Assembly: GCA_963772815.1 (NCBI GenBank)
Contig: CAVYYV010000006.1
Span: 124,001-188,000, forward strand
Origin: DATFFO01 sp963772815
GTDB lineage: Bacteria; Actinomycetota; Acidimicrobiia; Spongiisociales; ZC4RG35
Length of the DNA stretch: 64,000 nucleotides
Direction: 5' to 3'
The notes beneath the pieces were generated by a model, which saw only the letters and a program-made list of their open reading frames with translations, did no database searches and was not told where the DNA came from. This document shows positions 42,263-50,090 of the stretch, in pieces (positions within the stretch are counted from its first letter, which is position 1; each line of letters starts with the position of its first letter). A program made the position numbers and the translations under genes.

Positions 42263-42523
42263 ATGACCATGAACAAGCAATCCACGAGCACGGGACCGCT
42301 TAAACCGGAACAACCCGAAGACGCAGGAGTACCCACCGAGATACCCGATCTAGCCCAAATCGAGCCCGCCTTCTTGCTGGCCAATGATGCTCGGCCCGAT
42401 CTTCAGGCCCGCGGCTTCACCGAAGAAGAGATCCTCCACTGGGCCGAGACCTACATCACCGAGGAGGGCGGGACGGCCGATGTGGACGACTTCCTGGCCT
42501 GGATCGCGGAGGAAGAGCGCTGA
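42263..42523 (+). CDS. Small acidic protein of unknown function
   Basis: An 86-residue acidic protein with a disordered N-terminus (TGPLKPEQPEDAGVPTEIPD) and a helical C-terminal half (ARGFTEEEILHWAETYITEE, VDDFLAWIAEEER). The second ATG, at 42269, may be the true start because the SigB-type promoter places transcription initiation near 42265-42267. Divergent from the ligase operon, whose own SigB-type promoter lies 28 bases away. Likely a stress-induced protein; no known domain. Confidence 0.65.
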   Translation: MTMNKQSTSTGPLKPEQPEDAGVPTEIPDLAQIEPAFLLANDARPDLQARGFTEEEILHWAETYITEEGGTADVDDFLAWIAEEER

Positions 42524-42525
42524 GT

Positions 42526-42591
42526 TGAATCCACTCGACCCGTCCCGACCCACCACCCGAGGCTGAATCCACTCCACCCGTCCCCCCACCA
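42526..42591. repeat. Diverged C-rich repeat pair
   Basis: Two related units at 42526-42557 and 42564-42591 with the core TGAATCCACTC(G/C)ACCCGTCCC. They resemble the units at 34055-34159 (ATTCCGCACCACCCATCCCC). The rest of the 42592-42833 gap shows no gene or clear signal. Confidence 0.6.
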
Positions 42592-42833
42592 TTGCCATGG
42601 CGGACCGTGTGACCCAGTAGAAGCCTGACCACCAGCCCCTGTGACCAATCCCAGCCCTCCACAAACCCGCCGGCACCCTGATATAAGAGATTCATCATGT
42701 AACCGCAGCCGTGAGGACATAAGCGCGGATATTTCCGGTCGGTTATCGTCAGGCCGGGAGTCGTATTCAGGCGGGTAACGGTTCCGTAACGCTCAGGCGC
42801 GATTCTTCCGACTAGTGCGAGCGTGAGGCGACT

Positions 42834-44117
42834 GTGAATCGGGCACATGACAGTCAGATATTCACACTCCCTGACACTCTCGACGGAAGATCTGCGCTCA
42901 TGGCGCGTACCGCCTGGGTCTTGCTGGCGTCCGTTCTGGTTCCGCTGACGGCGTGGGGTCTCGTCAGAGAATATGCCGACCCTTCAATCGTGGCAATGGC
43001 TCCTCTTACGAAGCTGTTTGTCGAACTAGGACTCGACTTCCGACTGATGATCACGGTGGTACTGGCCGGCCCGTTCTCTGCCGTCGTCGTGATCGCTTCT
43101 TACATATTCATGATGCGACCCAGGGACTCGGTGGCTCTCGTGTTCTCGGCAGCGTTGATAACGATATTTGCGTTCTCGTCGCGAGCGTTCTTGACCTTCA
43201 GCGGGTTCCCGGTACTCGAATACTCATTGGACGTCGTCTTCATGCTGATGGCTGGGTTCATGGTCTTCCTATTTGGAATGTTTCCCAGCGGCAGACTCAT
43301 CCCGCGATGGGCTTGGACCATGGCGCCACTCATGCTGGTCTCGTTCCTGCTGGACCCGCGCATGGGGACCACGCTGGAGGCAACCATGGGAAGCGGAGCA
43401 GCCCTCTCGCTGCGCAATCAATTTGCCATCACCACGTTTCTTGGGGCAGTTGGGATCGGGCTAGCCGCTCAGCTCCATCGCTACCGGCGGGTATCGACTG
43501 CCGAGCAGCGCCAGCAAACGAAGCTGGTTGTTGCTCCATTGGGCCTTGTAGTTGGAACGATTGGCACCGCACTCATTGCGCTAACCGTGAGCTCGAACAA
43601 ACCGGGAGCGTGGATCGGTTGGGTGATCTTCGTCTCGATACCAGCGTTAGTGGCGACTCCTGTGGGAGTGGCAGCCGCGGTTCTTCGCTACCGGCTATTC
43701 GAAGTGGATCGGTTGATCTCCCGTACCGTCACCTACACACTGGTAGTGGCAGTCCTAGGACTCGTCTTTGCTTTGGGCGCTGTCTGGATTCCGACGGCGC
43801 TGGGGCTTGGAGACTCCTCAACCCTTCTCGTCACCGCCTCCACACTTGCGGTCGCAGCTCTCTTCAACCCGCTACGCAAACGAGTCCAGACCTCTGTCGA
43901 TCGACGATTCAACCGGTCCGCATACAACGCCGATCTGGTTGCCAAAGCATTCTCGGCGAAGCTCGGACAATCGCTCACCACCCTACAGATCGTCGAAGAG
44001 TGGCGAAGCACCGTCGATGAGTCCCTTGAGCCCGAGACCAGCGGGATCTGGCTCAAATCGGGCCGACGGCCAGACGGAACTGCCCAAGTCAAGCGCTCCC
44101 GAACCGGCATCATGTAG
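42834..44117 (+). CDS. Membrane protein resembling a histidine-kinase sensor region without kinase
   Basis: A 427-residue membrane protein with about eight helices. The stretch VLRYRLFEVDRLISRTVTYT followed by LVVAVLGLVFALGAVW, then RRFNRSAYNADLVAKAFSAK, closely follows the membrane-to-GAF junction of a group of actinobacterial sensor kinases (ISRTL.Y, RRFNR..YD). Instead of GAF and kinase domains the protein stops after about 60 more residues. ATG at 42900 (MARTAWVLLAS) is a likely alternative start. The base composition looks lower in GC than the neighbours, so it may be acquired or a truncated sensor. Confidence 0.6.
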   Translation: MNRAHDSQIFTLPDTLDGRSALMARTAWVLLASVLVPLTAWGLVREYADPSIVAMAPLTKLFVELGLDFRLMITVVLAGPFSAVVVIASYIFMMRPRDSVALVFSAALITIFAFSSRAFLTFSGFPVLEYSLDVVFMLMAGFMVFLFGMFPSGRLIPRWAWTMAPLMLVSFLLDPRMGTTLEATMGSGAALSLRNQFAITTFLGAVGIGLAAQLHRYRRVSTAEQRQQTKLVVAPLGLVVGTIGTALIALTVSSNKPGAWIGWVIFVSIPALVATPVGVAAAVLRYRLFEVDRLISRTVTYTLVVAVLGLVFALGAVWIPTALGLGDSSTLLVTASTLAVAALFNPLRKRVQTSVDRRFNRSAYNADLVAKAFSAKLGQSLTTLQIVEEWRSTVDESLEPETSGIWLKSGRRPDGTAQVKRSRTGIM

Positions 44118-44197
44118 TCCGACGGCCGACTCGCTCGAGTGCCGGCCAATAGCCGTTCGTAGGGGATCTCGACTCCTTGTTTGCTGAAGGAGCAGTA

Positions 44198-44322
44198 GGA
44201 CGATGCCTTGTGGAACCGAGTGGTTCGCCGTTCCGGCCCGGTTCGATCTGCGACGATGCGTGACGTCGGTAGCCGTGGATCTTGATGCCCCAGCCTTCGG
44301 CGACATGGATTCCGTTGCGGAG
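44198..44322 (-). pseudogene. Possible Cas1 N-terminal remnant, frameshifted
   Basis: On the minus strand LRNGIHVAEGWGIKIHGYRR reads from 44322. After a frame change, RIVADRTGPERRTTRFHKAS follows to about 44198. Joined, they match the pattern GyGvkI-x-v-x-RghLvv-x-DgiGrerR-x-xrfhkas seen near the start of some Cas1 proteins. There is no CRISPR array, cas2 or other cas gene here. The remaining 44118-44420 sequence shows nothing else. This is a motif-level resemblance only. Confidence 0.3.
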
Positions 44323-44420
44323 TTCTCCTCTCCCGCTTATGGCCCCAGTTTCCAATAGCCGCGGAATAGGCCATCCAACCGGCGGCAGTCTTGACGCCAG
44401 CCGCTCCTACCCGCGGGCCG

Positions 44421-44446
44421 GTTTGCGTACCCCGCCGGGCGGGTAA
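44421..44446 (+). promoter_or_regulatory. SigB/SigF-type promoter of the dehydrogenase gene
   Basis: GGTTT (GTTT at 44421-44424), 16 bases, GGGTAA (44441-44446), start point near 44453, 30 bases before the ATG. This is one of the best matches in the window. Confidence 0.7.
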
Positions 44447-44482
44447 GGGACAATCGAATCCTCTAACCCAAGCGGAGACGTC

Positions 44483-45478
44483 ATGAATTCATCCCATACC
44501 CAAACCGTCGTCGTCACCGGTGCCACCAGTGGTGTAGGCCGGGCCACAGCGGTCCGCTTTGCCGAGCGCGGCGCCCGCGTGGCCCTCCTCGCCCGCGGAA
44601 GCGACGGCCTCGAGGCCACGGCGCGCCAGGTGGAGAAGGCAGGCGGGACCGCCCTGCCCATAGCCACCGATGTGAGCGACCCCGATGCTGTGGCCGAGAC
44701 AGCAAGGAGGACAGAGGAGACCCTGGGCGAGATCGACATCTGGGTCAACAACGCCATGACAACGGTCTTCTCGTTCTTCGAGGACACCCAACCGGAGGAG
44801 TTTCGGCGCGCCACGGAGGTCACCTACCTGGGCGTCGTGTGGGGAACGCGAACGGCGCTCCAGCACATGCGACCCCGCGACAGGGGGACCATCATCCAGG
44901 TGGGGTCGGCGCTCGCCTACCGGGGGATACCGCTTCAATCGGTCTACTGCGGTTCGAAGCACGCCATCAAAGGCTTCACCGAGTCTGTGCGCACCGAACT
45001 GGGCCACGCCCGTTCGAACATCCACGTGGGGATGGTCCAACTCCCCGCGGTCAACACCCCCCAGTTCTCGCACTGTCGATCGCGCTTCGACCGCCATCCG
45101 ATGCCGGTTCCTCCCATCTACCAGCCGGAAGTGGCTGCTGAGGCGATCGAGCTGGCGGTCGACAAGCACCGTCGAGAGGTCTACGTCGGATTGCCCACCG
45201 TCCTTACGATCCTCGGTAACAAGGTCTCGTCCCGCTTGATGGACTGGTACCTGGGACGCAACGGTGTCGGGAGCCAGCTGACGGACCTGTCGGCCGATCC
45301 CGACAACGCCAAGGGAAATCTCTTCGAACCGGTCGCCGGGGATGCAGGAGCCCGGGGAATCTTCGACTCGCGGTCTCGATCCTGGTCACCTGAGCTCTGG
45401 GTGTCGAGGCACCGCCGGTCTCTGGCCGGGGTCGCATTGAGCGCCGCAACCCTCGGCTTGATCGCCGTCAAGAGCTGA
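44483..45478 (+). CDS. Short-chain dehydrogenase/reductase
   Basis: A 331-residue SDR enzyme with Rossmann motif VTGATSGVGRATAVRFAERG, NNAMT (NNAG position), catalytic Ser in QVGSALAYRG and YxxxK in VYCGSKHAIKG. The C-terminal extension of about 100 residues ends in a hydrophobic helix (RRSLAGVALSAATLGLIAVK), which may anchor it to the membrane. GGAG lies seven bases before the ATG. A SigB-type promoter precedes it; similar SDRs are general-stress proteins in other bacteria. Substrate unknown. Confidence 0.9.
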   Translation: MNSSHTQTVVVTGATSGVGRATAVRFAERGARVALLARGSDGLEATARQVEKAGGTALPIATDVSDPDAVAETARRTEETLGEIDIWVNNAMTTVFSFFEDTQPEEFRRATEVTYLGVVWGTRTALQHMRPRDRGTIIQVGSALAYRGIPLQSVYCGSKHAIKGFTESVRTELGHARSNIHVGMVQLPAVNTPQFSHCRSRFDRHPMPVPPIYQPEVAAEAIELAVDKHRREVYVGLPTVLTILGNKVSSRLMDWYLGRNGVGSQLTDLSADPDNAKGNLFEPVAGDAGARGIFDSRSRSWSPELWVSRHRRSLAGVALSAATLGLIAVKS

Positions 45479-45483
45479 GAACG

Positions 45484-46155
45484 TCAGTCGTCCTGTTCCG
45501 CGGCGGCAGTCAGGGCCGGGAGCTGCAATAGGCGATAGAGAGCCCATCCCAGGACACCTCCCACCATGGGCGCCGCCAGGAACACCCACACTCCAGTCGA
45601 CCCTCCGGCCAACGCCCATGGGCCCAGGCTCCGGGCCGGGTTGATCGACCCTCCTCCCCAGGGCAAGCCCACCACGTGCACGCCCAGATACGCGACGGAC
45701 ATGGCCAACACCGTGCTGGTGCGACGATCGCCGAAGCGGCTGGCCACCAGCACGACCACCGTGAAGACGGTGCTCGTGGTCGTTTCCACCAGGAATGAGA
45801 CGCTCGGGGTGTTGGTGGTGGTGGCAGCCGTGGCGACGGCATGGGATCCGGCCATAGCCAACAGCAATGCCGCCGCCGCCACACCGCCCGCCAATTGCGC
45901 TACCCAGGACCAGCCCAGAGAGCACCAGGAGAGGCGGCCGTCGAGGAAGGCGGCCCAGGACATGGCCGGGTTGAAATGCCGATGGCTCACCGCCCCGAAG
46001 GCGTAGCCCGCCACGAACAAACCCAGGGCGAATCCGAGAGACTCGAGGATCGTCGAGTCGGGCGCGGCGACGACGGCCAGGGCACCGAAGAACATGACCA
46101 CGAACGTACCCACTCCCTCGGCCACGAAACTGCGCCAGCGCATCGGCGCACTCAT
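45484..46155 (-). CDS. Aquaporin/MIP-family channel
   Basis: Six-helix major intrinsic protein with both NPA boxes: SHRHFNPAMSWAA and GGGSINPARSLGP. FVAEGVGTFVVMFFGALAVV begins helix 1. Carries water, glycerol or similar small solutes. The start is uncertain: ATG at 46155 gives MSAPMRWRSF, with further in-frame ATGs at 46194 and 46254; the SigB-type promoter at 46302-46327 would allow any of these. Osmotic-stress control is consistent with the promoter. Confidence 0.88.
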   Translation of the reverse strand: MSAPMRWRSFVAEGVGTFVVMFFGALAVVAAPDSTILESLGFALGLFVAGYAFGAVSHRHFNPAMSWAAFLDGRLSWCSLGWSWVAQLAGGVAAAALLLAMAGSHAVATAATTTNTPSVSFLVETTTSTVFTVVVLVASRFGDRRTSTVLAMSVAYLGVHVVGLPWGGGSINPARSLGPWALAGGSTGVWVFLAAPMVGGVLGWALYRLLQLPALTAAAEQDD

Positions 46156-46301
46156 TGCACCCGAAAGCGCTGCGCTGCTGAGCTGGACCGGCATCGGCTC
46201 GAAGGACGCGACGTTGTCCAGACCGCCGAAGCTGTTGGGGAGTTTCTCGGGCATCTGCAGCGGCCCGGCCGCACTCGTCGAATTTGGGGCCGCAATCCTG
46301 A

Positions 46302-46327
46302 CTACCCGGGGCGGGCCGAAACCAAAC
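46302..46327 (-). promoter_or_regulatory. SigB/SigF-type promoter of the aquaporin gene
   Basis: On the minus strand GTTT (46327-46324), 16 bases, GGGTAG (46307-46302). It begins immediately after the stop of the rhodopsin-transducer-like gene. Confidence 0.6.
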
Positions 46328-46328
46328 T

Positions 46329-46721
46329 TCAAGCCCGAACGGGAGATGCCATGGTGGTCAGGAGGGCGCTGGCAGGCTGGCGGGAGTCGAGCCGCGTGTG
46401 CTGGACGACTATGGGTCGATCCGATCTATCACCGTGGCGTAGTCCGCGTCCCGGGGGATGCGCTCCGGATCGTCGAGTTCGTTGAACCGCAGATGCTTCG
46501 TCCGCCGGGCCGGAACATTGATCCGATAGAGACCTGATGGATCTCGATCGCTGGGAGGAGACCGTGATATCGACCAAGGCATCCTCGGCCCCGGCGTTGA
46601 GCAGGCAGGCAGTCTCGTGGCTGGTCATCTCGGGCTCAGGCCCAGTGCTCGACAAAGGGATGCAACCCTCCGGGATCACCCACTTGCGGAGTCCGTTTTG
46701 CGCGTCTCGCATGAGGGGCAC
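46329..46721 (-). pseudogene. Sensory rhodopsin transducer (ASRT)-family protein with two compensating frameshifts
   Basis: The frame opening at GTG 46721 (GGAGGT five bases upstream) gives KWVIPEGCIPLSSTGPEPEM and TSHETACLLNAGAEDALVDI, a typical ASRT N-terminus. The middle continues one frame away as SDRDPSGLYRINVPARRTKH and LRFNELDDPERIPRDADYAT; the end returns to the first frame as PIVVQHTRLDSRQPASALLT. The two breaks lie near 46555-46560 and 46430-46433. Together the parts make a full 125-130-residue protein. ASRT is a soluble beta-sandwich that binds a microbial rhodopsin in Anabaena; many homologues occur without rhodopsin. Either real decay or assembly indels. Confidence 0.75.
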
Positions 46722-46871
46722 CTACCACCTCCAGGTCGGATGGAAACCGGCCGGCACCGGGTCGGAACTCAGACCGACAGGAGCCGCTCCCGAAATCGTC
46801 CCGGCCTCTCGGAGCCGGCCGAGCCCTGGGCCGCCGCTTGCGCACAGGCCTTGGTAGTTTCATTGGTAGTG

Positions 46872-47538
46872 GCATGGACGGGTCGATGAGGGCGGGCAGG
46901 CGGATGAGATCTGTGGCGGCGGTGGTCGGGGTGGTGTTGCTGGCCGGGGCCACGGTGGCGATGGCGGCGTTGCCGCCGGGGGGGACTTTCCGTGACGACG
47001 ACGGCAACGTCCACGAGGGCTACATCGAGGCGATTGCCGCCCAGGGGATCACCAAGGGATGCAACCCGCCCCAAAACGACCGCTATTGCCCGTCCGATCC
47101 GGTGACGCGGGGCCAGATGGCAGCCTTCCTGGTCCGGGCACTGGACCTGGGTCCCGCCTCGGGAGACCAGTTCAGCGACGACTCCGGGTCTGTGTTCGAA
47201 GACGACATCAACCGTCTCGCCAGCGCCGGGATCACCAAAGGTTGCAACCCGCCCCAAAACGACCACTACTGCCCCACCAAAGTCGTGAGCCGGGGGGAAA
47301 TGGCAGCGTTCCTGGTCCGGGCACTGGGCTACACCGACAACGGAGGCGGCAACCTCTTCACCGACGACGACTCCTCCGTGTTCGAGAACGACATCGACCG
47401 TCTCGCCACCGCCGGCGTCACCAAAGGCTGCAACCCGCCCCAAAACGACCACTACTGCCCCACCGACCCGGTCCGCCGCGACCAGATGGCCTCATTCCTG
47501 GGCCGCGCCCTCCACCTCACCGCCAACACACCACCACC
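46872..47538 (+). repeat. First copy of 667-bp near-identical duplication
   Basis: Matches 48092-48758 at a constant offset of 1220 bases. I find one difference, G versus C in AGCCGGGGG(G/C)AAATGG near 47298, changing Glu to Gln. Covers the signal peptide and three SLH-like repeats up to the Pro linker. Confidence 0.9.
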
Positions 47539-48046
47539 GCCCACCACCATCCCGTCCGACCCCCTCTTCTTCCCCGATGGCGTGTTTCGGGTGGGCACCG
47601 AGATCCAGGCGGGCACCTACCGCAGCAACGGATCAGGGGGCACGTGCTTCGCTGCCCGCCTGTCGGGATTCGGGGGGACCTCGACCGACATCATCGCCTT
47701 CGTCAACACGGATGACGTTGCGATCGTCACTATCGACCCGGGAGACGCCGGCTTCCGCTCTCTCGGGTGCGGCGGATGGTCCAACGACCTCTCTCCGCGC
47801 ACTGCCACGCTGACGTCCGACTTTGGCAGCGGGTTCTATCAAGTCAACTTCGAGGTCGCCCCCGGCCGGTGGCGGAGCAACGGAGGAGGCGGCTGCTACT
47901 GGGAGAGGCTCAGCGGCTTCAGTTGGGAACCCAGCAACAGGATCGAGATCGGTGGATCGGCGGGCACCCAGACGGTGCGCATCGACGCCGGCGACGTGGG
48001 CTTTCACAGCACTGAGTGCGGAACTTGGACCTACCTGGGCGCATGA
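46874..48046 (+). CDS. Surface protein: SLH-like repeats plus duplicated Cys/Trp domain
   Basis: A 390-residue exported protein. After a signal peptide (MRSVAAVVGVVLLAGATVAM) come three SLH-like repeats starting FRDDDGN, FSDDSGS and FTDDDSS, each with ITKGCNPPQNDxYCP that supplies two cysteines. A Pro/Thr linker leads to two related C-terminal domains (GTYRSNGSGGTCFAARLSGF and GRWRSNGGGGCYWERLSGFS), a small Cys/Trp module seen in actinobacterial secreted proteins. ATG at 46874 or 46886. Probably wall-anchored. The first 667 bp are duplicated in the next gene. Confidence 0.85.
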   Translation: MDGSMRAGRRMRSVAAVVGVVLLAGATVAMAALPPGGTFRDDDGNVHEGYIEAIAAQGITKGCNPPQNDRYCPSDPVTRGQMAAFLVRALDLGPASGDQFSDDSGSVFEDDINRLASAGITKGCNPPQNDHYCPTKVVSRGEMAAFLVRALGYTDNGGGNLFTDDDSSVFENDIDRLATAGVTKGCNPPQNDHYCPTDPVRRDQMASFLGRALHLTANTPPPPTTIPSDPLFFPDGVFRVGTEIQAGTYRSNGSGGTCFAARLSGFGGTSTDIIAFVNTDDVAIVTIDPGDAGFRSLGCGGWSNDLSPRTATLTSDFGSGFYQVNFEVAPGRWRSNGGGGCYWERLSGFSWEPSNRIEIGGSAGTQTVRIDAGDVGFHSTECGTWTYLGA

Positions 48047-48091
48047 GTCACGCGGATGCTTAGGTTTGGAAGTCGGACTAGTTTGGTGACT

Positions 48092-48758
48092 GCATGGACG
48101 GGTCGATGAGGGCGGGCAGGCGGATGAGATCTGTGGCGGCGGTGGTCGGGGTGGTGTTGCTGGCCGGGGCCACGGTGGCGATGGCGGCGTTGCCGCCGGG
48201 GGGGACTTTCCGTGACGACGACGGCAACGTCCACGAGGGCTACATCGAGGCGATTGCCGCCCAGGGGATCACCAAGGGATGCAACCCGCCCCAAAACGAC
48301 CGCTATTGCCCGTCCGATCCGGTGACGCGGGGCCAGATGGCAGCCTTCCTGGTCCGGGCACTGGACCTGGGTCCCGCCTCGGGAGACCAGTTCAGCGACG
48401 ACTCCGGGTCTGTGTTCGAAGACGACATCAACCGTCTCGCCAGCGCCGGGATCACCAAAGGTTGCAACCCGCCCCAAAACGACCACTACTGCCCCACCAA
48501 AGTCGTGAGCCGGGGGCAAATGGCAGCGTTCCTGGTCCGGGCACTGGGCTACACCGACAACGGAGGCGGCAACCTCTTCACCGACGACGACTCCTCCGTG
48601 TTCGAGAACGACATCGACCGTCTCGCCACCGCCGGCGTCACCAAAGGCTGCAACCCGCCCCAAAACGACCACTACTGCCCCACCGACCCGGTCCGCCGCG
48701 ACCAGATGGCCTCATTCCTGGGCCGCGCCCTCCACCTCACCGCCAACACACCACCACC
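48092..48758 (+). repeat. Second copy of 667-bp near-identical duplication
   Basis: Same sequence as 46872-47538 with one base difference. Identity starts at GCATGGACGGG just before the ATG and stops in the Pro linker (CCACCACC), so it copies a complete module. Confidence 0.9.
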
Positions 48759-49545
48759 TACCTCGCCCACCTCGACCACCACAGGGAACTCCGCCCCGGC
48801 CAACCTGCTGGTGATCGGCGACTTCGGGAACGGGAGCAGCGCTGAGGACCAGGTGGCGGCCCAGATGCACCAGGCTGCGCTCGCCACACCGATCGACGCC
48901 TTCGTGACCACCGGCGACAATATGTATCGAACCACGCTCAGTGACTGGACCGGCCCCTTCGGGTGGGTGGACGATGCCGGGATCCCGGTCTACGCGGCGT
49001 GGGGCAATCACGACATCGAGTCTCCGGAACGTGAGGCCGTGGTCCAGCAGGCCCTGAACCCGCCCGGCCGCTGGTACAGCGAGCGGATCGGGCCGGCCAA
49101 CTTGGTTGTGCTGGACGCCAACGACCCCACCAATCCCGACCAGCTTGCCTGGCTCGACGGCACCCTGGCCTCTCTCCCCGCCGGGCCGACGATGGTCTCG
49201 TTCCACCAGCCTGCCTACTCGTGCGGGGGCCACGGGAACACGGCCGAGGTCGACCAGCTGTGGGTTCCGAGGTTCGAGTCGGCGGGGATCGACCTGGTCC
49301 TCAACGGCCACGATCACGATTACCAGAGCTTTCAGAAGTCCGGCGTCACCTACGTAGTGACCGGCGGCGGCGGTGCCGGCCTCCGTAACTTCTCGTCCTG
49401 TAAATCGGGCACCCCGAGCCCGATCGTGTCCGACGATAGCCACCATCATTTCCTGCTGGTCCATGTCACCGCCAACAGCATCCACGTCCAGGCAATCACC
49501 GATGGCGGCCAGATGCTGGACGATTTCACCTTGGCGACAGGCTGA
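48094..49545 (+). CDS. Surface protein: SLH-like repeats plus metallophosphatase
   Basis: A 483-residue exported protein whose first 222 residues (signal peptide and three SLH-like repeats) are almost identical to the preceding protein. After a Pro/Ser/Thr linker comes a calcineurin-like phosphatase domain of the purple-acid-phosphatase type with all metal motifs: LLVIGDFGNG, VTTGDNMY, AAWGNHDIES, VSFHQPAYS and LNGHDHDYQSF. It would act at the cell surface, perhaps releasing phosphate. It ends with a beta strand region (HFLLVHVTANSIHVQAI). Confidence 0.88.
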   Translation: MDGSMRAGRRMRSVAAVVGVVLLAGATVAMAALPPGGTFRDDDGNVHEGYIEAIAAQGITKGCNPPQNDRYCPSDPVTRGQMAAFLVRALDLGPASGDQFSDDSGSVFEDDINRLASAGITKGCNPPQNDHYCPTKVVSRGQMAAFLVRALGYTDNGGGNLFTDDDSSVFENDIDRLATAGVTKGCNPPQNDHYCPTDPVRRDQMASFLGRALHLTANTPPPTSPTSTTTGNSAPANLLVIGDFGNGSSAEDQVAAQMHQAALATPIDAFVTTGDNMYRTTLSDWTGPFGWVDDAGIPVYAAWGNHDIESPEREAVVQQALNPPGRWYSERIGPANLVVLDANDPTNPDQLAWLDGTLASLPAGPTMVSFHQPAYSCGGHGNTAEVDQLWVPRFESAGIDLVLNGHDHDYQSFQKSGVTYVVTGGGGAGLRNFSSCKSGTPSPIVSDDSHHHFLLVHVTANSIHVQAITDGGQMLDDFTLATG

Positions 49546-49604
49546 TATCACGAGCTGAGATCATTGCCGCTCCTACGTGTGGCCGAACCCTAGGATCCCC
49601 TGGA

Positions 49605-50078
49605 ATGCCACGACCAGACCAGATCGAGGGCTACCGGGTCGGCCCGGCCAGGTTTCGGCAGGCCTGGGAAGAGGTGCCGGAGGAGGCACGCCGCTTACGG
49701 CCCGCAGAATCGGAGTGGAGTCCCCACGAAATCGTGATCCATCTGGCCGATGCGGAAGTGAACGGCTACGTGCGGTTTCGCAAGCTCGTTGCCGAGCCGG
49801 GATCCGACATCGGGGCGTACGAACAGGACGAATGGGCCAACCGGCTCGACTATCTGTCCCAGGATCCCGATGACGCCCTGGATCTGATGGACTTGCTCCG
49901 CGGCCTGACCCTATCCCTGCTCGAACGGCTTCCCGAGGCAGCTTGGGTCAACATCGCCCATCACCCCGACGAGGACACCTGGACGCTCGACACGTGGCTC
50001 CATACCTACACCACCCACGTCGACGCCCATATCCGCCAGATGGACCAGGCCGTGGCCCAATGGAGGTCGAGCCGATGA
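49605..50078 (+). CDS. DinB-family protein
   Basis: A 157-residue four-helix protein of the DinB/YfiT type: EWSPHEIVIHLADAEVNGYV in the first helices and TYTTHVDAHIRQMDQAVAQW at the end supply His residues in the positions that usually bind a metal. Members are thiol S-transferase-like or of unknown function. The -10-like TAGGAT at 49592-49597 ends seven bases before the ATG, so transcription is probably leaderless. Confidence 0.85.
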   Translation: MPRPDQIEGYRVGPARFRQAWEEVPEEARRLRPAESEWSPHEIVIHLADAEVNGYVRFRKLVAEPGSDIGAYEQDEWANRLDYLSQDPDDALDLMDLLRGLTLSLLERLPEAAWVNIAHHPDEDTWTLDTWLHTYTTHVDAHIRQMDQAVAQWRSSR

Positions 50079-50090
50079 ACCGAGGACGGG

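Noticed and set aside
43733..44374. A 213-codon minus-strand gene opposite the sensor-like protein
   Set aside because: Most of it is a shadow of the sensor gene. Only its first part contains a Cas1-like fragment, listed separately as a low-confidence remnant.
46768..47452. Minus-strand frames with repeated VVVLGRVA segments opposite the SLH-like genes
   Set aside because: They repeat only because the sense strand encodes SLH-like repeats; no start signals or family match.
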